A stretch of 64,000 bases of DNA from JAFGSI01 sp041287425 (lineage in GTDB: Bacteria > Chloroflexota > Anaerolineae > Anaerolineales > Villigracilaceae), in contig JBEULG010000038.1 of assembly GCA_041287425.1 (NCBI GenBank), positions 1-64,000 of the forward strand, written 5' to 3'. A program made the position numbers and the translations under genes. This document shows, piece by piece, positions 16,407 to 24,975 of this stretch. Below the pieces are notes generated by a model. The model was not told the origin of the DNA and did not search any database. It saw only the letters and a program-made list of their open reading frames with translations. How positions within the stretch are numbered: position 1 is the first letter of the stretch; each line of letters begins with the position of its first letter.

Positions 16407-17807
16407 TCAGGCGGCGGGCGGCGGGCCATCCGGCGAAGCCAGGAGGGGCAGCCAGACGCGAAAGGTCGTGCCTTCCCCCTCTTTCGAGTCGACCTCGATT
16501 CGCCCGCCATGATGGGTCACGATCCAGTAGGCAATCGAGAGCCCCAGGCCGAAGCCGCCGGTGCGGGCCCGGCTGCGCGATTTTTCGGCCCGGTAGAAAC
16601 GCTCGAAGATGTGGGGCAGGTCTTCGGCCGGGATGCCCGGCCCGGTATCGCGGACGATCAGGCGCGCCTGGTTGCCGACTTTGCCCAGGCTAAGCACGAT
16701 TTCGCCGCCGGCTGGCGTGTAGTTGACAGCATTCGAGATGAGATTGAGGAGCACTTGCTTGAGGCGGTCGGCGTCGCCGTTGACCAGCACCTGGTCAATC
16801 TCGCTGACCTTCAACTGGACGCGCCCGCGCGCCAGGACGCGCATTTCCTTGCAAACCTCCAGCAGGAGCGTATCCAGTTCGACCGGGCCGAATTTGAGCG
16901 GCAGTTTGCCCGATTCGGCCTGGGCCTCGAGCAGCAGGTCGCCGACCAGGCGATTCAAGCGGTCGGTTTCGTCCTCGATGCTGGAGAGGGATTCTTCGTC
17001 GCTGCAGCCCGTCTTGCGCATCAATTCGACGTTGCCCTTGATGACGGTCAGGGGCGTGCGCAGTTCGTGAGAGACATCGGCCAGGAAACGCTGCTGGGAA
17101 GTAAAAAGCCGCTCCAGCCGTTCGAGGGTGTCATTGAAGGCCTGGATGAGTTCGCCGATTTCGTCGTTCTCGCTGGTCAGGGAGGGGATGCGCATGGAGA
17201 GGTCGTCGGCGTGGGAAATCTTGAGAGCGGTTTGCGTGACAGCAGCCAGGGGGGAGAGCGCCCGCCCAATGGTGAACCAGGAGGCCAGGGCAGCAATCAC
17301 CATCGAGAGGACGGCGGTGAGGGTGATGATTTGCAGGAGGATGGTACGGGCCGAGTCGACGAACGCCAGGGAGGCGGCCAGTTGGATGGTGCCAATCGGA
17401 CGCTGTTCGGCGCCGGCTACCAGCGGCACGGTCAGGACGCGCAGATGCGCCCCATTCAAGTAGTGGTCGCGGTAGAGGGGCGCCGCGGCTTGCAAGCCGA
17501 CCGGATCGAGCGGCTGGCTCAGGCCGCGAATGCCGGCCGAACTGGTCACCAGCCGTCCGCCGACATCCCACACCTGGATGTAAACGCTGGCCGTCAAATC
17601 GAGTTGCGGCAGGGAAATGACGTTCAGTTCGCCGAGCGAGTCGACCCGCGTGTTGGTCAGAATTTCCCGGAACGTTTGCCGCAGGGTGTCGTCCACCTGT
17701 TTGATGAAAAGCACGCTGACCAGGGCATAGAGCAGGATGCCAAACAGGAGCAGGATCCCGCCGGTCAGCGCCGAGTAGAGGAGGGTCAGGCGCAGGCGCA
17801 GCGACAT
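16407..17807 (-). CDS. Two-component sensor histidine kinase
   Basis: This 466-residue protein has two membrane helices (about 12-35 and 165-185) flanking an extracytoplasmic sensor region of about 125 residues. A HAMP linker (about 185-240) comes next. The HisKA box FLADVSHELRTPLTVI carries the phospho-accepting His. The ATPase motifs follow: N box LLNLISNAVNYTPAGG, G1 RDTGPGIP, F FERFYRAEKS and G2 GFGLGLSIA. The gene starts directly after the response regulator stop (base 17808), so the pair is one operon. The stimulus cannot be inferred; the sensor domain shows no recognisable ligand motif. Confidence 0.9.
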   Translation of the reverse strand: MSLRLRLTLLYSALTGGILLLFGILLYALVSVLFIKQVDDTLRQTFREILTNTRVDSLGELNVISLPQLDLTASVYIQVWDVGGRLVTSSAGIRGLSQPLDPVGLQAAAPLYRDHYLNGAHLRVLTVPLVAGAEQRPIGTIQLAASLAFVDSARTILLQIITLTAVLSMVIAALASWFTIGRALSPLAAVTQTALKISHADDLSMRIPSLTSENDEIGELIQAFNDTLERLERLFTSQQRFLADVSHELRTPLTVIKGNVELMRKTGCSDEESLSSIEDETDRLNRLVGDLLLEAQAESGKLPLKFGPVELDTLLLEVCKEMRVLARGRVQLKVSEIDQVLVNGDADRLKQVLLNLISNAVNYTPAGGEIVLSLGKVGNQARLIVRDTGPGIPAEDLPHIFERFYRAEKSRSRARTGGFGLGLSIAYWIVTHHGGRIEVDSKEGEGTTFRVWLPLLASPDGPPPAA

Positions 17808-18485
17808 TCAGGGATTCTCGCGCAACACATAGCCCACGCCGCGCACCGTGTGGAGTAAACGCGGCTCGCCCTGGGCTTCCAACTTCTGACGCAGATAGCG
17901 GATGTAAACCTCCAGGACATTGCTCTCCCCCCCGAAATCGTAGCCCCAGACGCGGTCGAAGATGACCTCGCGGGTAAGCACCTGGCGCGGGTGGCGCATG
18001 AAGAGTTCGAGCAGGTCGTACTCTTTGGCCGTCAGCGGAATCAGACGCTCGCCGCGTTTGACCTGATGCAGGGCGGTATCCATGACCAGATCGGCGAATT
18101 GATAGACCTGGTTGCGCTCGGTCTGGGTGCGGCGCAGCAGGGCGCGCACGCGGGCGGTCAATTCGTCCAGGTTGAAGGGCTTGACCAGATAGTCATCGGC
18201 GCCGGCATCCAGCCCTTCGACGCGGTCCTGGACGGTGTCCTTGGCGGTCAACATCAGGATGGGCAGGTTGCCGCTGCTGCGCAGCCGGCGGCAGACTTCC
18301 AGGCCGTCCAGGCCGGGCAGCAGCCAGTCGAGGATGACCAGGTCGGGGCGGCGGTCGCGGGCCATGTTGAGTCCCGCCCGGCCGTCGGTAGCGATGTCCA
18401 CGGCGTAGCCTTCGTAAGCCAGGCCGCGCTGCAAGACCTTGAGGATGGCAGGGTCGTCCTCGATAATCAGAATGCGCTCGTTCAT
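17808..18485 (-). CDS. OmpR-family response regulator
   Basis: This 225-residue regulator has a receiver domain (1-120) with the acidic pair in IIEDDP, the phospho-acceptor Asp in LVILDWLLPG, the Thr of MLTAKD and the Lys of YLVKPF. A winged-helix DNA-binding domain (130-225) contains LTAKEYDLLELFMRHPRQ, NVLEVYIRYLRQKL and LHTVRGVGYVL. It belongs to the PhoB/OmpR class and should be phosphorylated by the kinase encoded just downstream. The ATG at 18485 gives the canonical MNERILIIEDD start. The divergent region upstream holds a degenerate copy of the 4920 element. Confidence 0.92.
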   Translation of the reverse strand: MNERILIIEDDPAILKVLQRGLAYEGYAVDIATDGRAGLNMARDRRPDLVILDWLLPGLDGLEVCRRLRSSGNLPILMLTAKDTVQDRVEGLDAGADDYLVKPFNLDELTARVRALLRRTQTERNQVYQFADLVMDTALHQVKRGERLIPLTAKEYDLLELFMRHPRQVLTREVIFDRVWGYDFGGESNVLEVYIRYLRQKLEAQGEPRLLHTVRGVGYVLRENP

Positions 18486-18504
18486 ACTCGCCTCTGTAAG
18501 ACAA

Positions 18505-18603
18505 GGCTCACGCAGAATGAACCGCCAAGAATTCTCGGCGAACTCACCCACAACCGGCGTTTTGGCGACCTGGCGGTGAGGAGAACATCGTTGTGCGTCA
18601 GCC
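18505..18603. repeat. MITE-like element, copy B (degenerate)
   Basis: The ends GGCTCACGCA and TGCGTCAGCC are imperfectly inverted. The interior ACCGCCAAGA, GGCGAACTC, TTTTGGCGAC and GGCGGTGAGGAGAACATCGTT follows the order seen in the copy at 4920. It is about 40 bases shorter than copies A and C and sits between the divergent response regulator and sugar transferase genes. Confidence 0.75.
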
Positions 18604-18637
18604 CGGTTAAGAATATACCACAAAGGCCAACTTTTGG

Positions 18638-18643
18638 TAGAAT
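18638..18643 (+). promoter_or_regulatory. -10 element of the sugar transferase gene
   Basis: TAGAAT ends six bases before the GTG start at 18650, without a ribosome binding site, so a leaderless mRNA is predicted. No clear -35 is present. Confidence 0.45.
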
Positions 18644-18649
18644 GAACGC

Positions 18650-19264
18650 GTGTTCCCTGAAGGAATCCCGCTCTCGAAGCGCCTGTTCGACCTGCTGGCG
18701 GCCTCGCTCGGCCTGCTGGTTCTCTCGCCGCTCCTGCTGATTCTGGCCCTGCTGGTGGGCTGGCGGCTGGGGCGCCCGATTCTTTTCCGCCAGACACGGC
18801 CCGGCTACCGCGGCCGGCCCTTCGTCCTCTACAAGTTCCGCACCATGAACGAGCGGCGCGGCCGCGACGGGAACCTGCTGCCCGACGCCGAGCGCCTGAC
18901 CCGCTTCGGGCGCTTCCTGCGCGCCTCCAGCCTGGACGAGTTGCCCGAACTCTTCAACGTGCTGCGCGGCGAGATGAGCCTGGTGGGGCCGCGCCCGCTG
19001 CTGATGCAATACCTGGAGCGCTACTCCCCTGAACAGATGCGCCGCCACGAGGTCCTGCCGGGCATCACCGGCTGGGCGCAGGTCAACGGCCGCAACGCCC
19101 TCACCTGGCAGGAGAAATTCCGCCTGGATGTCTGGTACGTCGATCACTGGTCGTTCTGGCTGGACCTCAAGATTCTGTTCCTGACGCTGTGGAAAACGCT
19201 CAAACGGGAGGGGATCAGCCAGCCCGGCCAGGCTACCGCCGAGGAATTCAGGGGCAACGAGTAG
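18650..19264 (+). CDS. Undecaprenyl-phosphate sugar phosphotransferase (bacterial sugar transferase)
   Basis: This 204-residue monotopic membrane enzyme of the WbaP/PglC fold transfers a sugar-1-phosphate to undecaprenyl phosphate, starting a glycan chain. The re-entrant helix is at about 12-36 (LFDLLAASLGLLVLSPLLLI). Conserved motifs follow: FRQTRPGYRGRPFVLYKFRT, the catalytic DE pair in SSLDELPELFNVLRGEMSL, VGPRPL, and PGITGWAQVNGRN. It lacks the extra N-terminal helices of large WbaP proteins, so it is the minimal PglC-like form. The GTG at 18650 is the only start that keeps the amphipathic N-terminus. No other glycan genes are adjacent. Confidence 0.88.
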   Translation: MFPEGIPLSKRLFDLLAASLGLLVLSPLLLILALLVGWRLGRPILFRQTRPGYRGRPFVLYKFRTMNERRGRDGNLLPDAERLTRFGRFLRASSLDELPELFNVLRGEMSLVGPRPLLMQYLERYSPEQMRRHEVLPGITGWAQVNGRNALTWQEKFRLDVWYVDHWSFWLDLKILFLTLWKTLKREGISQPGQATAEEFRGNE

Positions 19265-19279
19265 GGCCGTGAAGTTTGG

Positions 19280-19285
19280 TATAAT
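19280..19285 (+). promoter_or_regulatory. -10 element of the serS T-box transcript
   Basis: TATAAT at 19280-19285 places the transcription start near 19292, just ahead of the stem I region of the T-box leader. Confidence 0.55.
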
Positions 19286-19291
19286 CACGCC

Positions 19292-19566
19292 ATCTGAAGA
19301 CTTGCCCGGAGACGAGTAACCGTCCCCCCTGTCCAGAGAGCCGCCGGTCGGTGCGAGGCGGACGGGGCGGCGGCGAAATCCACTCCGGCGTCTGCCCGGT
19401 CAGGGGCCGGCAGACAGTCGCCCTCGCAGAGGTGTTCCGCCGCCATAAGAGGGCCGGGAAGCGCCCGTTAGCGCGTCAACGAGGTTGCGACCGCAGTCGC
19501 AACGAAAGCAGGTGGCACCACGAGACGCCCCCTCGTCCTGCAATCGTGAGGGGGCGCGTTCTTTTT
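19292..19566 (+). ncRNA. T-box riboswitch (serine tRNA-sensing leader of serS)
   Basis: The leader has the parts of a transcriptional T-box. The stem I distal loop is marked by AGAGAGCCGCC and GGTGCGAGGCGG (about 19335-19361). A probable specifier TCC (Ser) lies at 19384-19386 in AATCCACTCCGG. The T-box bulge sequence AGGTGGCACCACG is at 19510-19522. An intrinsic terminator follows, with arms 19526-19534 and 19548-19556 and then TTCTTTTT. Uncharged tRNA-Ser should pair with the specifier and the bulge, favouring the antiterminator and letting serS be read. The architecture is seen directly; the specifier assignment is inference supported by the downstream gene. Confidence 0.85.
19526..19566 (+). 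terminator. Regulated intrinsic terminator of the T-box
   Basis: CGCCCCCTC (19526-19534) pairs with GAGGGGGCG (19548-19556), followed by a T-rich run ending about 19566. Its 5' arm lies next to the T-box bulge, so antiterminator and terminator are mutually exclusive. Confidence 0.85.
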
Positions 19567-19582
19567 CCTTTGGAGGTGCAAC

Positions 19583-20860
19583 ATGTTGGATCTGAGCCTC
19601 ATCCGCGAACAACCCGAACGGGTGCGAAAGTCGCTCGACGACCGCCAGATGGAGACGGCAGTGGTGGACTCGATTCTGCAACTGGACGAGCGCCGCCGCG
19701 CCCTGCTGGCAGAGGTGGAAACGCTCAAGGCCGAGCGCAATGCCGTCTCGAAAGAGATTGGCCGAATGAAGGACGCCGCCGCCCGCCAGGAGAAAATTGC
19801 CGCCATGCGGACGGTCGGCGAGCGGATTGCCGCCCTCGACGGCGAGGTGGACAGGGTGGAGCAGGAACTCAGGGCGCTCGTCGCCAGCCTGCCCAACCTG
19901 CCCGACCCGCGCACGCCGGTCGGCCGCGACGAGAGCGAGAATCGCGTCGTGCGCACGGTCGGACGGCTGCCCGCATACAATTTCGAGCCGAAAATCCACT
20001 GGGACCTGGGACCGGCGCTGGGCATCCTGGATTTCGAGCGCGGCGTCAAAATCACCGGTTCGCGCTTCTACGTGCTGACCGGCGCCGGGGCGCGCTTGCA
20101 GCGCGCGCTGATCGCCTACATGCTCGACTTGCACATCCGCCAGGGGTACCTCGAGCAGTACCCGCCCTTCCTGGTCAAGGAGGCGACCCTCTTCGCCGCC
20201 GGTCAATTGCCCAAGTTCGCCGACAATCTCTATCACGACGTCGAAGAGGACTTGTGGATGGTGCCGACCGCCGAGGTGCCGCTCACCGGCCTGCACATGG
20301 ACGAAATCCTCGACGAGGCTTCCCTGCCGCGCCTTTACACCGCCTACACCCCCTGCTTCCGGCGCGAGAAAATGAGCGCCGGCCGCGACGTGCGCGGCAT
20401 CAAACGCGGCCACCAGTTCGACAAGGTCGAAATGTATATTTACTGCAAACCCGAAGACTCGGACGCCATGCTCGAAAAAATGCTCCAGGACGCCGAAGCG
20501 ACCTGCGCCGGCCTGGGGTTGACCTACCGCGTCAAGCAATTGTGCACCGGCGACCTGGGATTCGGTTCCAGCATGACCTACGATGTGGAGGTTTGGGCGC
20601 CGGGGCTGCAGGAATGGCTGGAGGTCTCCTCGGTCTCGAACGTGACCGACTTCCAGGCGCGGCGCGCCAACATCAAGTATCGCCCCGCCGACGGCGGCAA
20701 GGCGCGCTTCGTCCACACGCTGAACGGCTCGGGCCTGGGGCTGCCGCGCACGCTCATCGCCGTGCTGGAACATTATCAACAAGCCGATGGTTCGGTGATT
20801 GTGCCGGAGGTCCTGCGGCCCTGGATGGGCGGGCTGGAGGTCATCCGGCCGCCCGCCTGA
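19583..20860 (+). CDS. serS: Seryl-tRNA synthetase
   Basis: This 425-residue class II synthetase charges tRNA-Ser. The N-terminal 110 residues form the long antiparallel coiled-coil arm (LIREQPERVRKSL and onward). The catalytic core has TAEVPLTGLHMDEIL, motif 2 in RREKMSAGRDVRGIKRGHQF (near the usual FRxExG region) and motif 3 NGSGLGLPRTLIAVLE. A good RBS (TGGAGGTG) precedes the ATG. Expression is controlled by the T-box leader immediately upstream, as expected for an aminoacyl-tRNA synthetase. Confidence 0.95.
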   Translation: MLDLSLIREQPERVRKSLDDRQMETAVVDSILQLDERRRALLAEVETLKAERNAVSKEIGRMKDAAARQEKIAAMRTVGERIAALDGEVDRVEQELRALVASLPNLPDPRTPVGRDESENRVVRTVGRLPAYNFEPKIHWDLGPALGILDFERGVKITGSRFYVLTGAGARLQRALIAYMLDLHIRQGYLEQYPPFLVKEATLFAAGQLPKFADNLYHDVEEDLWMVPTAEVPLTGLHMDEILDEASLPRLYTAYTPCFRREKMSAGRDVRGIKRGHQFDKVEMYIYCKPEDSDAMLEKMLQDAEATCAGLGLTYRVKQLCTGDLGFGSSMTYDVEVWAPGLQEWLEVSSVSNVTDFQARRANIKYRPADGGKARFVHTLNGSGLGLPRTLIAVLEHYQQADGSVIVPEVLRPWMGGLEVIRPPA

Positions 20861-20875
20861 AAAGGGAGCACCAGG

Positions 20876-20904
20876 TTGTCGGTGCGCCGATTTTTCTATA
20901 CAAT
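20876..20904 (+). promoter_or_regulatory. Promoter of the CHASE2 cyclase gene
   Basis: TTGTCG (20876-20881) and TACAAT (20899-20904) are 17 bases apart. The ATG begins six bases after the -10, so the mRNA should start at or next to the start codon. Confidence 0.6.
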
Positions 20905-20910
20905 AGGGCT

Positions 20911-22770
20911 ATGAAGAAGCCCGTCTCCCCGCCGCGTTTTTCCCCCTCCAGCCTCCTGCTGGCGGTTGTCATCTTGCTTCTCGTCCTTCACGAGATGCTT
21001 GCCGCCCTGCCCGATTTGACCACCCCGCTCGAACGCCTGGAATTCTCGATGCGCGACAGCCTGATGCGTCTGCGGGGGGAGCGGCCGCCCAACGAACAAA
21101 TCGTCATCGTGGCGATTGACGATTTCTCCTTCAACTGGACCGGTTATCAATGGCCCTGGCCGCGCGCCTATCTGGCCGAAATCGTCAACTGGCTCAACGC
21201 CGCCGGGGCGCGGCTCATCGGCCTGGACGTTTTCCTGTTCGAAGCCGACAGCGACCCGGCCGGCGACCCGGCCCTGGCCGCCGCCCTCGAGCAAAGCCCC
21301 TCCGTTGTGACCGTCGCCCAGATTTTCAGCGACGAGTCCCAGCAGACGGTGACCATCAAACTGCCTCTGCCGGTCTATCGTTCGGCCGTAGATGGGGTGG
21401 GAATCACGGTGGTCACCCGCGATGACGACGCCATCGTGCGCGGCCTGCGCGCCGTTCAGTTCTACGGCGACGAGCCGTACTACAACTGGGCCTTCGAAGC
21501 GGCCGCCCTCGCCCTGCAAACCGACCGGCCGTCCGATTTCACGGCGACCGGCCTGACCTTTGCCGGTCAGCGCATTCCCCTCTACAACGCAAACCTGTTG
21601 ATCAATTACGCCGGCCCGGCCGGCACGTACCCCACCTATTCGGCCGCCCGCCTGCTGCTGGGCGATTATCCGCCCGACCTGTTCCGCGACAAAATCGTCC
21701 TGATCGGCGCCACCACCATCACCCTGCAGGATATCTATCCCACCCCCTTCTCGGCCCAGGAACAGACGCCCGGCGTGGAAATCGTCGCCAACGCCATTGA
21801 CACCCTGCTCACCGGCCAGCATCTGCGCATCCTGCCGCTGTGGGCCTCCCTTTTGATTCTGCTGGGCATGGCGCTGCTCGCCAGCCTGTTGATTCGTCTG
21901 CGCCGCCCCAGCCTGACGCTGCTGTTGATGGGCAGCGGCCTGTTCCTGTACCTGGCGGTCGCCTACCTGGCCTTCGCCCGGGCGGGCTGGTACCTGCCGA
22001 TGACCGCCCCGCTGCTGATGCTCCTGCTGGGCGTCCTGCTGCCTGCCACCGAACAGGCCGTCTCGCAGGAAATCGAAAAGCGCCGTGTCCGCAGCCTGTT
22101 CAGCCGCTTCGTTTCGCCTGAAATGGTAGACCAATTGCTCGAGACGCAGGACATCCGCTCGCTCAATCGGCGCGCTACGCTCACCATCCTGTTCTCCGAC
22201 ATCCGCGGCTTCACCTCGCTCTCCGAGAAACTCGCCCCCGAAGAGGTCGTCGCCCTGCTCAATCCCTACCTGGAGGCGATGACCGGCGTCATCCACAAAC
22301 ACGGCGGCACGGTGGACAAATACGAGGGTGATGCCATCGTGGCCTTCTTCGGCGAGCCGGTCCCCTACCGCGACCACGCCCTGCGGGCCGCCCGCGCCGC
22401 CGTCGAAATGCAGGTCCGCCTGGCCGAGTTGCGGGAAAAATGGAAAAGCGAGGGAATCTTCTCCGGCCGCTTTGAGATCGGCATCGGCCTGAACAGCGGC
22501 GAAGCCTTCGTCGGGCTGATCGGCTCGGCGCAGCGCATCAACTACACCGTCATCGGCGACAATGTCAACCTGGCCTCCCGCCTGCAAGACCTGACCAAGA
22601 CCTACGCCTGGCCCATCATCGTCAGCGAAAGCACGGCGCGGGCCATCGAGAGCGAGTTCGAGGTCGAGTTCATCGAGGCCGCGCCTGTCAAAGGCAAGGC
22701 CGAACCGGTGCGCATCTACAAACTGCTCGGCCGCAAAGGCGGCGCGCGCCTGGAAACAGCCCAGTCCTAG
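20911..22770 (+). CDS. CHASE2-domain adenylate cyclase (class III)
   Basis: This 619-residue membrane protein makes cAMP from ATP. A first membrane helix (about 12-30) leads into an extracytoplasmic CHASE2 sensor domain (about 35-310, with IVIVAIDDFS, YLAEIVNWLNAAGARLIGLD and KIVLIGATT). Three further helices follow (about 310-385). The cyclase domain (about 410-600) shows both metal Asp residues (FSDIRGFTSLSE and KYEGDAIVAFFG), the adenine-site Lys in VDKYEG and Asp in VIGDNVNL, and the transition-state Asn/Arg (NVNLASRL). All catalytic residues appear intact. The cNMP-binding protein at 13052 is the only visible cyclic-nucleotide reader in the window. Confidence 0.9.
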   Translation: MKKPVSPPRFSPSSLLLAVVILLLVLHEMLAALPDLTTPLERLEFSMRDSLMRLRGERPPNEQIVIVAIDDFSFNWTGYQWPWPRAYLAEIVNWLNAAGARLIGLDVFLFEADSDPAGDPALAAALEQSPSVVTVAQIFSDESQQTVTIKLPLPVYRSAVDGVGITVVTRDDDAIVRGLRAVQFYGDEPYYNWAFEAAALALQTDRPSDFTATGLTFAGQRIPLYNANLLINYAGPAGTYPTYSAARLLLGDYPPDLFRDKIVLIGATTITLQDIYPTPFSAQEQTPGVEIVANAIDTLLTGQHLRILPLWASLLILLGMALLASLLIRLRRPSLTLLLMGSGLFLYLAVAYLAFARAGWYLPMTAPLLMLLLGVLLPATEQAVSQEIEKRRVRSLFSRFVSPEMVDQLLETQDIRSLNRRATLTILFSDIRGFTSLSEKLAPEEVVALLNPYLEAMTGVIHKHGGTVDKYEGDAIVAFFGEPVPYRDHALRAARAAVEMQVRLAELREKWKSEGIFSGRFEIGIGLNSGEAFVGLIGSAQRINYTVIGDNVNLASRLQDLTKTYAWPIIVSESTARAIESEFEVEFIEAAPVKGKAEPVRIYKLLGRKGGARLETAQS

Positions 22771-22792
22771 AGAGACCGCCCGGCCGCCGCCT

Positions 22793-24895
22793 GTGAAACG
22801 TCTCCTGCTCCTCGTCGTCCTCTGCCTGCCCCTGCTGAGCGCCTGCCTGCCGCTGCCGCAGCCGGCCTCCCCCTGGCAGCCCGCCGACCTGCGCGCCCTC
22901 GACCCGGCCGGCGACGCCCCGACCCCCGCCAGCGACCTGCTGGCCGTTTACACCCGCCTGACCGCCCAGGAAATCCAAATCCGCATTGACCTGCTCGACC
23001 TCGCCGCTGCCGGCGGCTACGACCTCCGCCTCCGGCTGTGGGATTCGGCGCGCTTTGCCTCCGCCCCTCTCGAAATCCACTTCGCCGCAGGCAGCCCAAC
23101 CGTCATCGCCCAGCCCGGCCATCCGGCGCCCGCCATCCGCCCCCGCCTCGTCTATGACCCCGCCCTCGATACCGTCGTCCTCTCCCTGAGCCGCGCCCTG
23201 CTCACCAGCCCTTACCGGCTCGACCTCTTCAGCCGCGCCGCCTCGTCCGAGGTGGCCGATTCCATCACCGGCGTGCGCTCGGATGCCCTGCCCCCCAGCC
23301 AACGCGCTGCCGTCCTGCTGGCCTTCTGGGATGCCTTTCCGGCCGCCACCCCCGCCCAGGCCCTGCGGCGCTGGGACGGCGCCCATACCGGCCCGACCGG
23401 CGAACGCCACGGCCTGCGCTACCTGCTGGAGGCCGCCGGCCGCTGCCGCCTGCCCGTCTTCCTGCTCGACCTGAAGACGCCCGCCAGCCTGGCCATCCTG
23501 AATGCCTTCCAGGGCCTCGATCTAATCGCCGCCCTGCAGGCCGATGGCCTCCTGATTCTGCCCGACGTGGTCAACGGCCAGCCGGCCGAGACCGCCCTGG
23601 CCTACAACCGGCGCGCCGCCCGGACCTTCCGCCTGCCGGCCAGCGACTTCGTTTACGCCGCCGACGGCAGCCTCGTCCCCGGTTACCGCGCCCAATTTCT
23701 AGCCCTGCCGGACGCCTCCCACCTGAGCCGCCGCGGCGCCCTGCGCCTGATTCCCCTTCCGCCCGCCGAGGCCCTCCAGGCCACCGCCGACGGCCCCGCC
23801 CTCGACCTGCGCCGCGCCCTGATGGATGCGGCCCTCTCCTCTGACCTCGCCGACCTGGTCGTCTTGGGCGGCAGCCTGCCGCACAGCACCTGGGGCGATG
23901 CCGACATGGCCGCCCCCAGCCTGGCCTGGCTGGCCGCCCACCCCTGGATTGACGTCCTGGACGGCCCCGCCCTCTTGACCTTCCCGCTCGGAGAGCCGCA
24001 AACCATCCCCGCCCCGCTCCCGGCCGCCGCCGATCCCTTCCTGGCCGAGTTGCAGGCCGCCCCCTCCAACGCCCTGACCGATGCCGCCTGGCAGGTCCAT
24101 TTCATGCTCGTCGGCAGCCCTTCCCAACTGCGCACCGCCTACCAGGGGCAGATCGGCGTCCTGTTGGCCGGCAGCGCCTGGGCGGCGAGGCCGTACGAGC
24201 GCGCCTCCTGCGCCGACGACCCTGACCGGGATGGTCAGCCCGAATGTGTGCTTGCCAGCCTCGAATATTTCGCCGTCTTTGAATTGGAGGGCGCCCGCCT
24301 GACACACCTGTTCTACCGCGACCAAGACGGCGCCCACCAGTTGATCGGCCCGACCGCTCAGTTCCTGCTCGGCATGAGCGACTCATCCCTGTGGAATCCG
24401 GCTGCCGGGCAGGCTGCCGATCCGGGTCAGGTGATGGGCGCCTTCAGCGACCGCGACCGCACCTTCGAGCCTTACGAAGCCCTCCTGATGGACGAGAACA
24501 CCCTGCGCTTCTCCACCGCCGACGGGCAGCGCCTCAAGACCTTCCGCCTCGCCGCCGACGGTCTGACCGCCGAGATCGAGGCGGGCGCCTCGCCTCTCCA
24601 GACCTCTCTGCCGCTGGTGGTGGATCCGGGGGAATTCTTCTTCGGCGGCCGGGAATATGCCGGCCTGCTTGCGGCAGACGCCTGGGAGTGGGGGCCGCGC
24701 CAGGGACTCCGGCTCGAGGTCCGCGCCAGCGCCCGCCTCTGGGCGCAGGGATATCCCTCGGCGCTCCTCTTCCTGTCCCGCCCCGAAAATCCCGACCTGG
24801 ATTATCCTCCCATTCACTACCTGCCCTTTCCCCTGGCGCTGGTCCGGCTGAGCGGGCAGACGCCGTTCGAGGTTCATCTGGAGGCGCGAAAGTAG
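22793..24895 (+). CDS. Large lipoprotein of unknown function
   Basis: This 700-residue protein starts at a GTG with a lipoprotein signal (LLSAC, Cys at about residue 18). I do not recognise the family. It looks like a multi-domain secreted protein. An N-terminal beta-sandwich (about 30-150) is followed by an alpha/beta region (about 170-330) with alternating strands and helices such as LPVFLLDLKTPASLAILNAF and LLILPDVVNGQPAETALAY, which recalls the barrel of glycoside hydrolases or polysaccharide deacetylases. A long C-terminal beta-rich part (about 430-700) contains an acidic loop (DDPDRDGQPE). It follows the cyclase by 22 bases and may be cotranscribed. Confidence 0.65.
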   Translation: MKRLLLLVVLCLPLLSACLPLPQPASPWQPADLRALDPAGDAPTPASDLLAVYTRLTAQEIQIRIDLLDLAAAGGYDLRLRLWDSARFASAPLEIHFAAGSPTVIAQPGHPAPAIRPRLVYDPALDTVVLSLSRALLTSPYRLDLFSRAASSEVADSITGVRSDALPPSQRAAVLLAFWDAFPAATPAQALRRWDGAHTGPTGERHGLRYLLEAAGRCRLPVFLLDLKTPASLAILNAFQGLDLIAALQADGLLILPDVVNGQPAETALAYNRRAARTFRLPASDFVYAADGSLVPGYRAQFLALPDASHLSRRGALRLIPLPPAEALQATADGPALDLRRALMDAALSSDLADLVVLGGSLPHSTWGDADMAAPSLAWLAAHPWIDVLDGPALLTFPLGEPQTIPAPLPAAADPFLAELQAAPSNALTDAAWQVHFMLVGSPSQLRTAYQGQIGVLLAGSAWAARPYERASCADDPDRDGQPECVLASLEYFAVFELEGARLTHLFYRDQDGAHQLIGPTAQFLLGMSDSSLWNPAAGQAADPGQVMGAFSDRDRTFEPYEALLMDENTLRFSTADGQRLKTFRLAADGLTAEIEAGASPLQTSLPLVVDPGEFFFGGREYAGLLAADAWEWGPRQGLRLEVRASARLWAQGYPSALLFLSRPENPDLDYPPIHYLPFPLALVRLSGQTPFEVHLEARK

Positions 24896-24906
24896 GACGA
24901 TTCGAA

Positions 24907-24935
24907 TTGCACGAAGCCCTTTTTTATGGTAAATT
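24907..24935 (+). promoter_or_regulatory. Promoter of rex
   Basis: TTGCAC (24907-24912) and TAAATT (24930-24935) are 17 bases apart, 40 bases before the rex ATG. No TTGTGAA-type Rex operator is evident in or near it. Confidence 0.5.
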
Positions 24936-24975
24936 CTATTTTGGTCATCTATCTTCAAGAAGACAGGCAGAATTC

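Noticed and set aside
19351..20910. A long plus-strand frame in front of the CHASE2 cyclase, extending it N-terminally by 520 codons
   Set aside because: It runs through the T-box and serS in another frame, with Arg/Pro/Gly-rich composition. serS is unmistakable, and the cyclase has a promoter right before the ATG at 20911.
20896..22587. A 563-codon minus-strand open frame
   Set aside because: It is antisense to the CHASE2 cyclase; the Gln/Gly/Arg-rich product has no recognisable motif.
24896..24975. Rex operator upstream of rex
   Set aside because: No TTGTGAA-N4-TTCACAA-like site could be found in this spacer, so autoregulation is not claimed.
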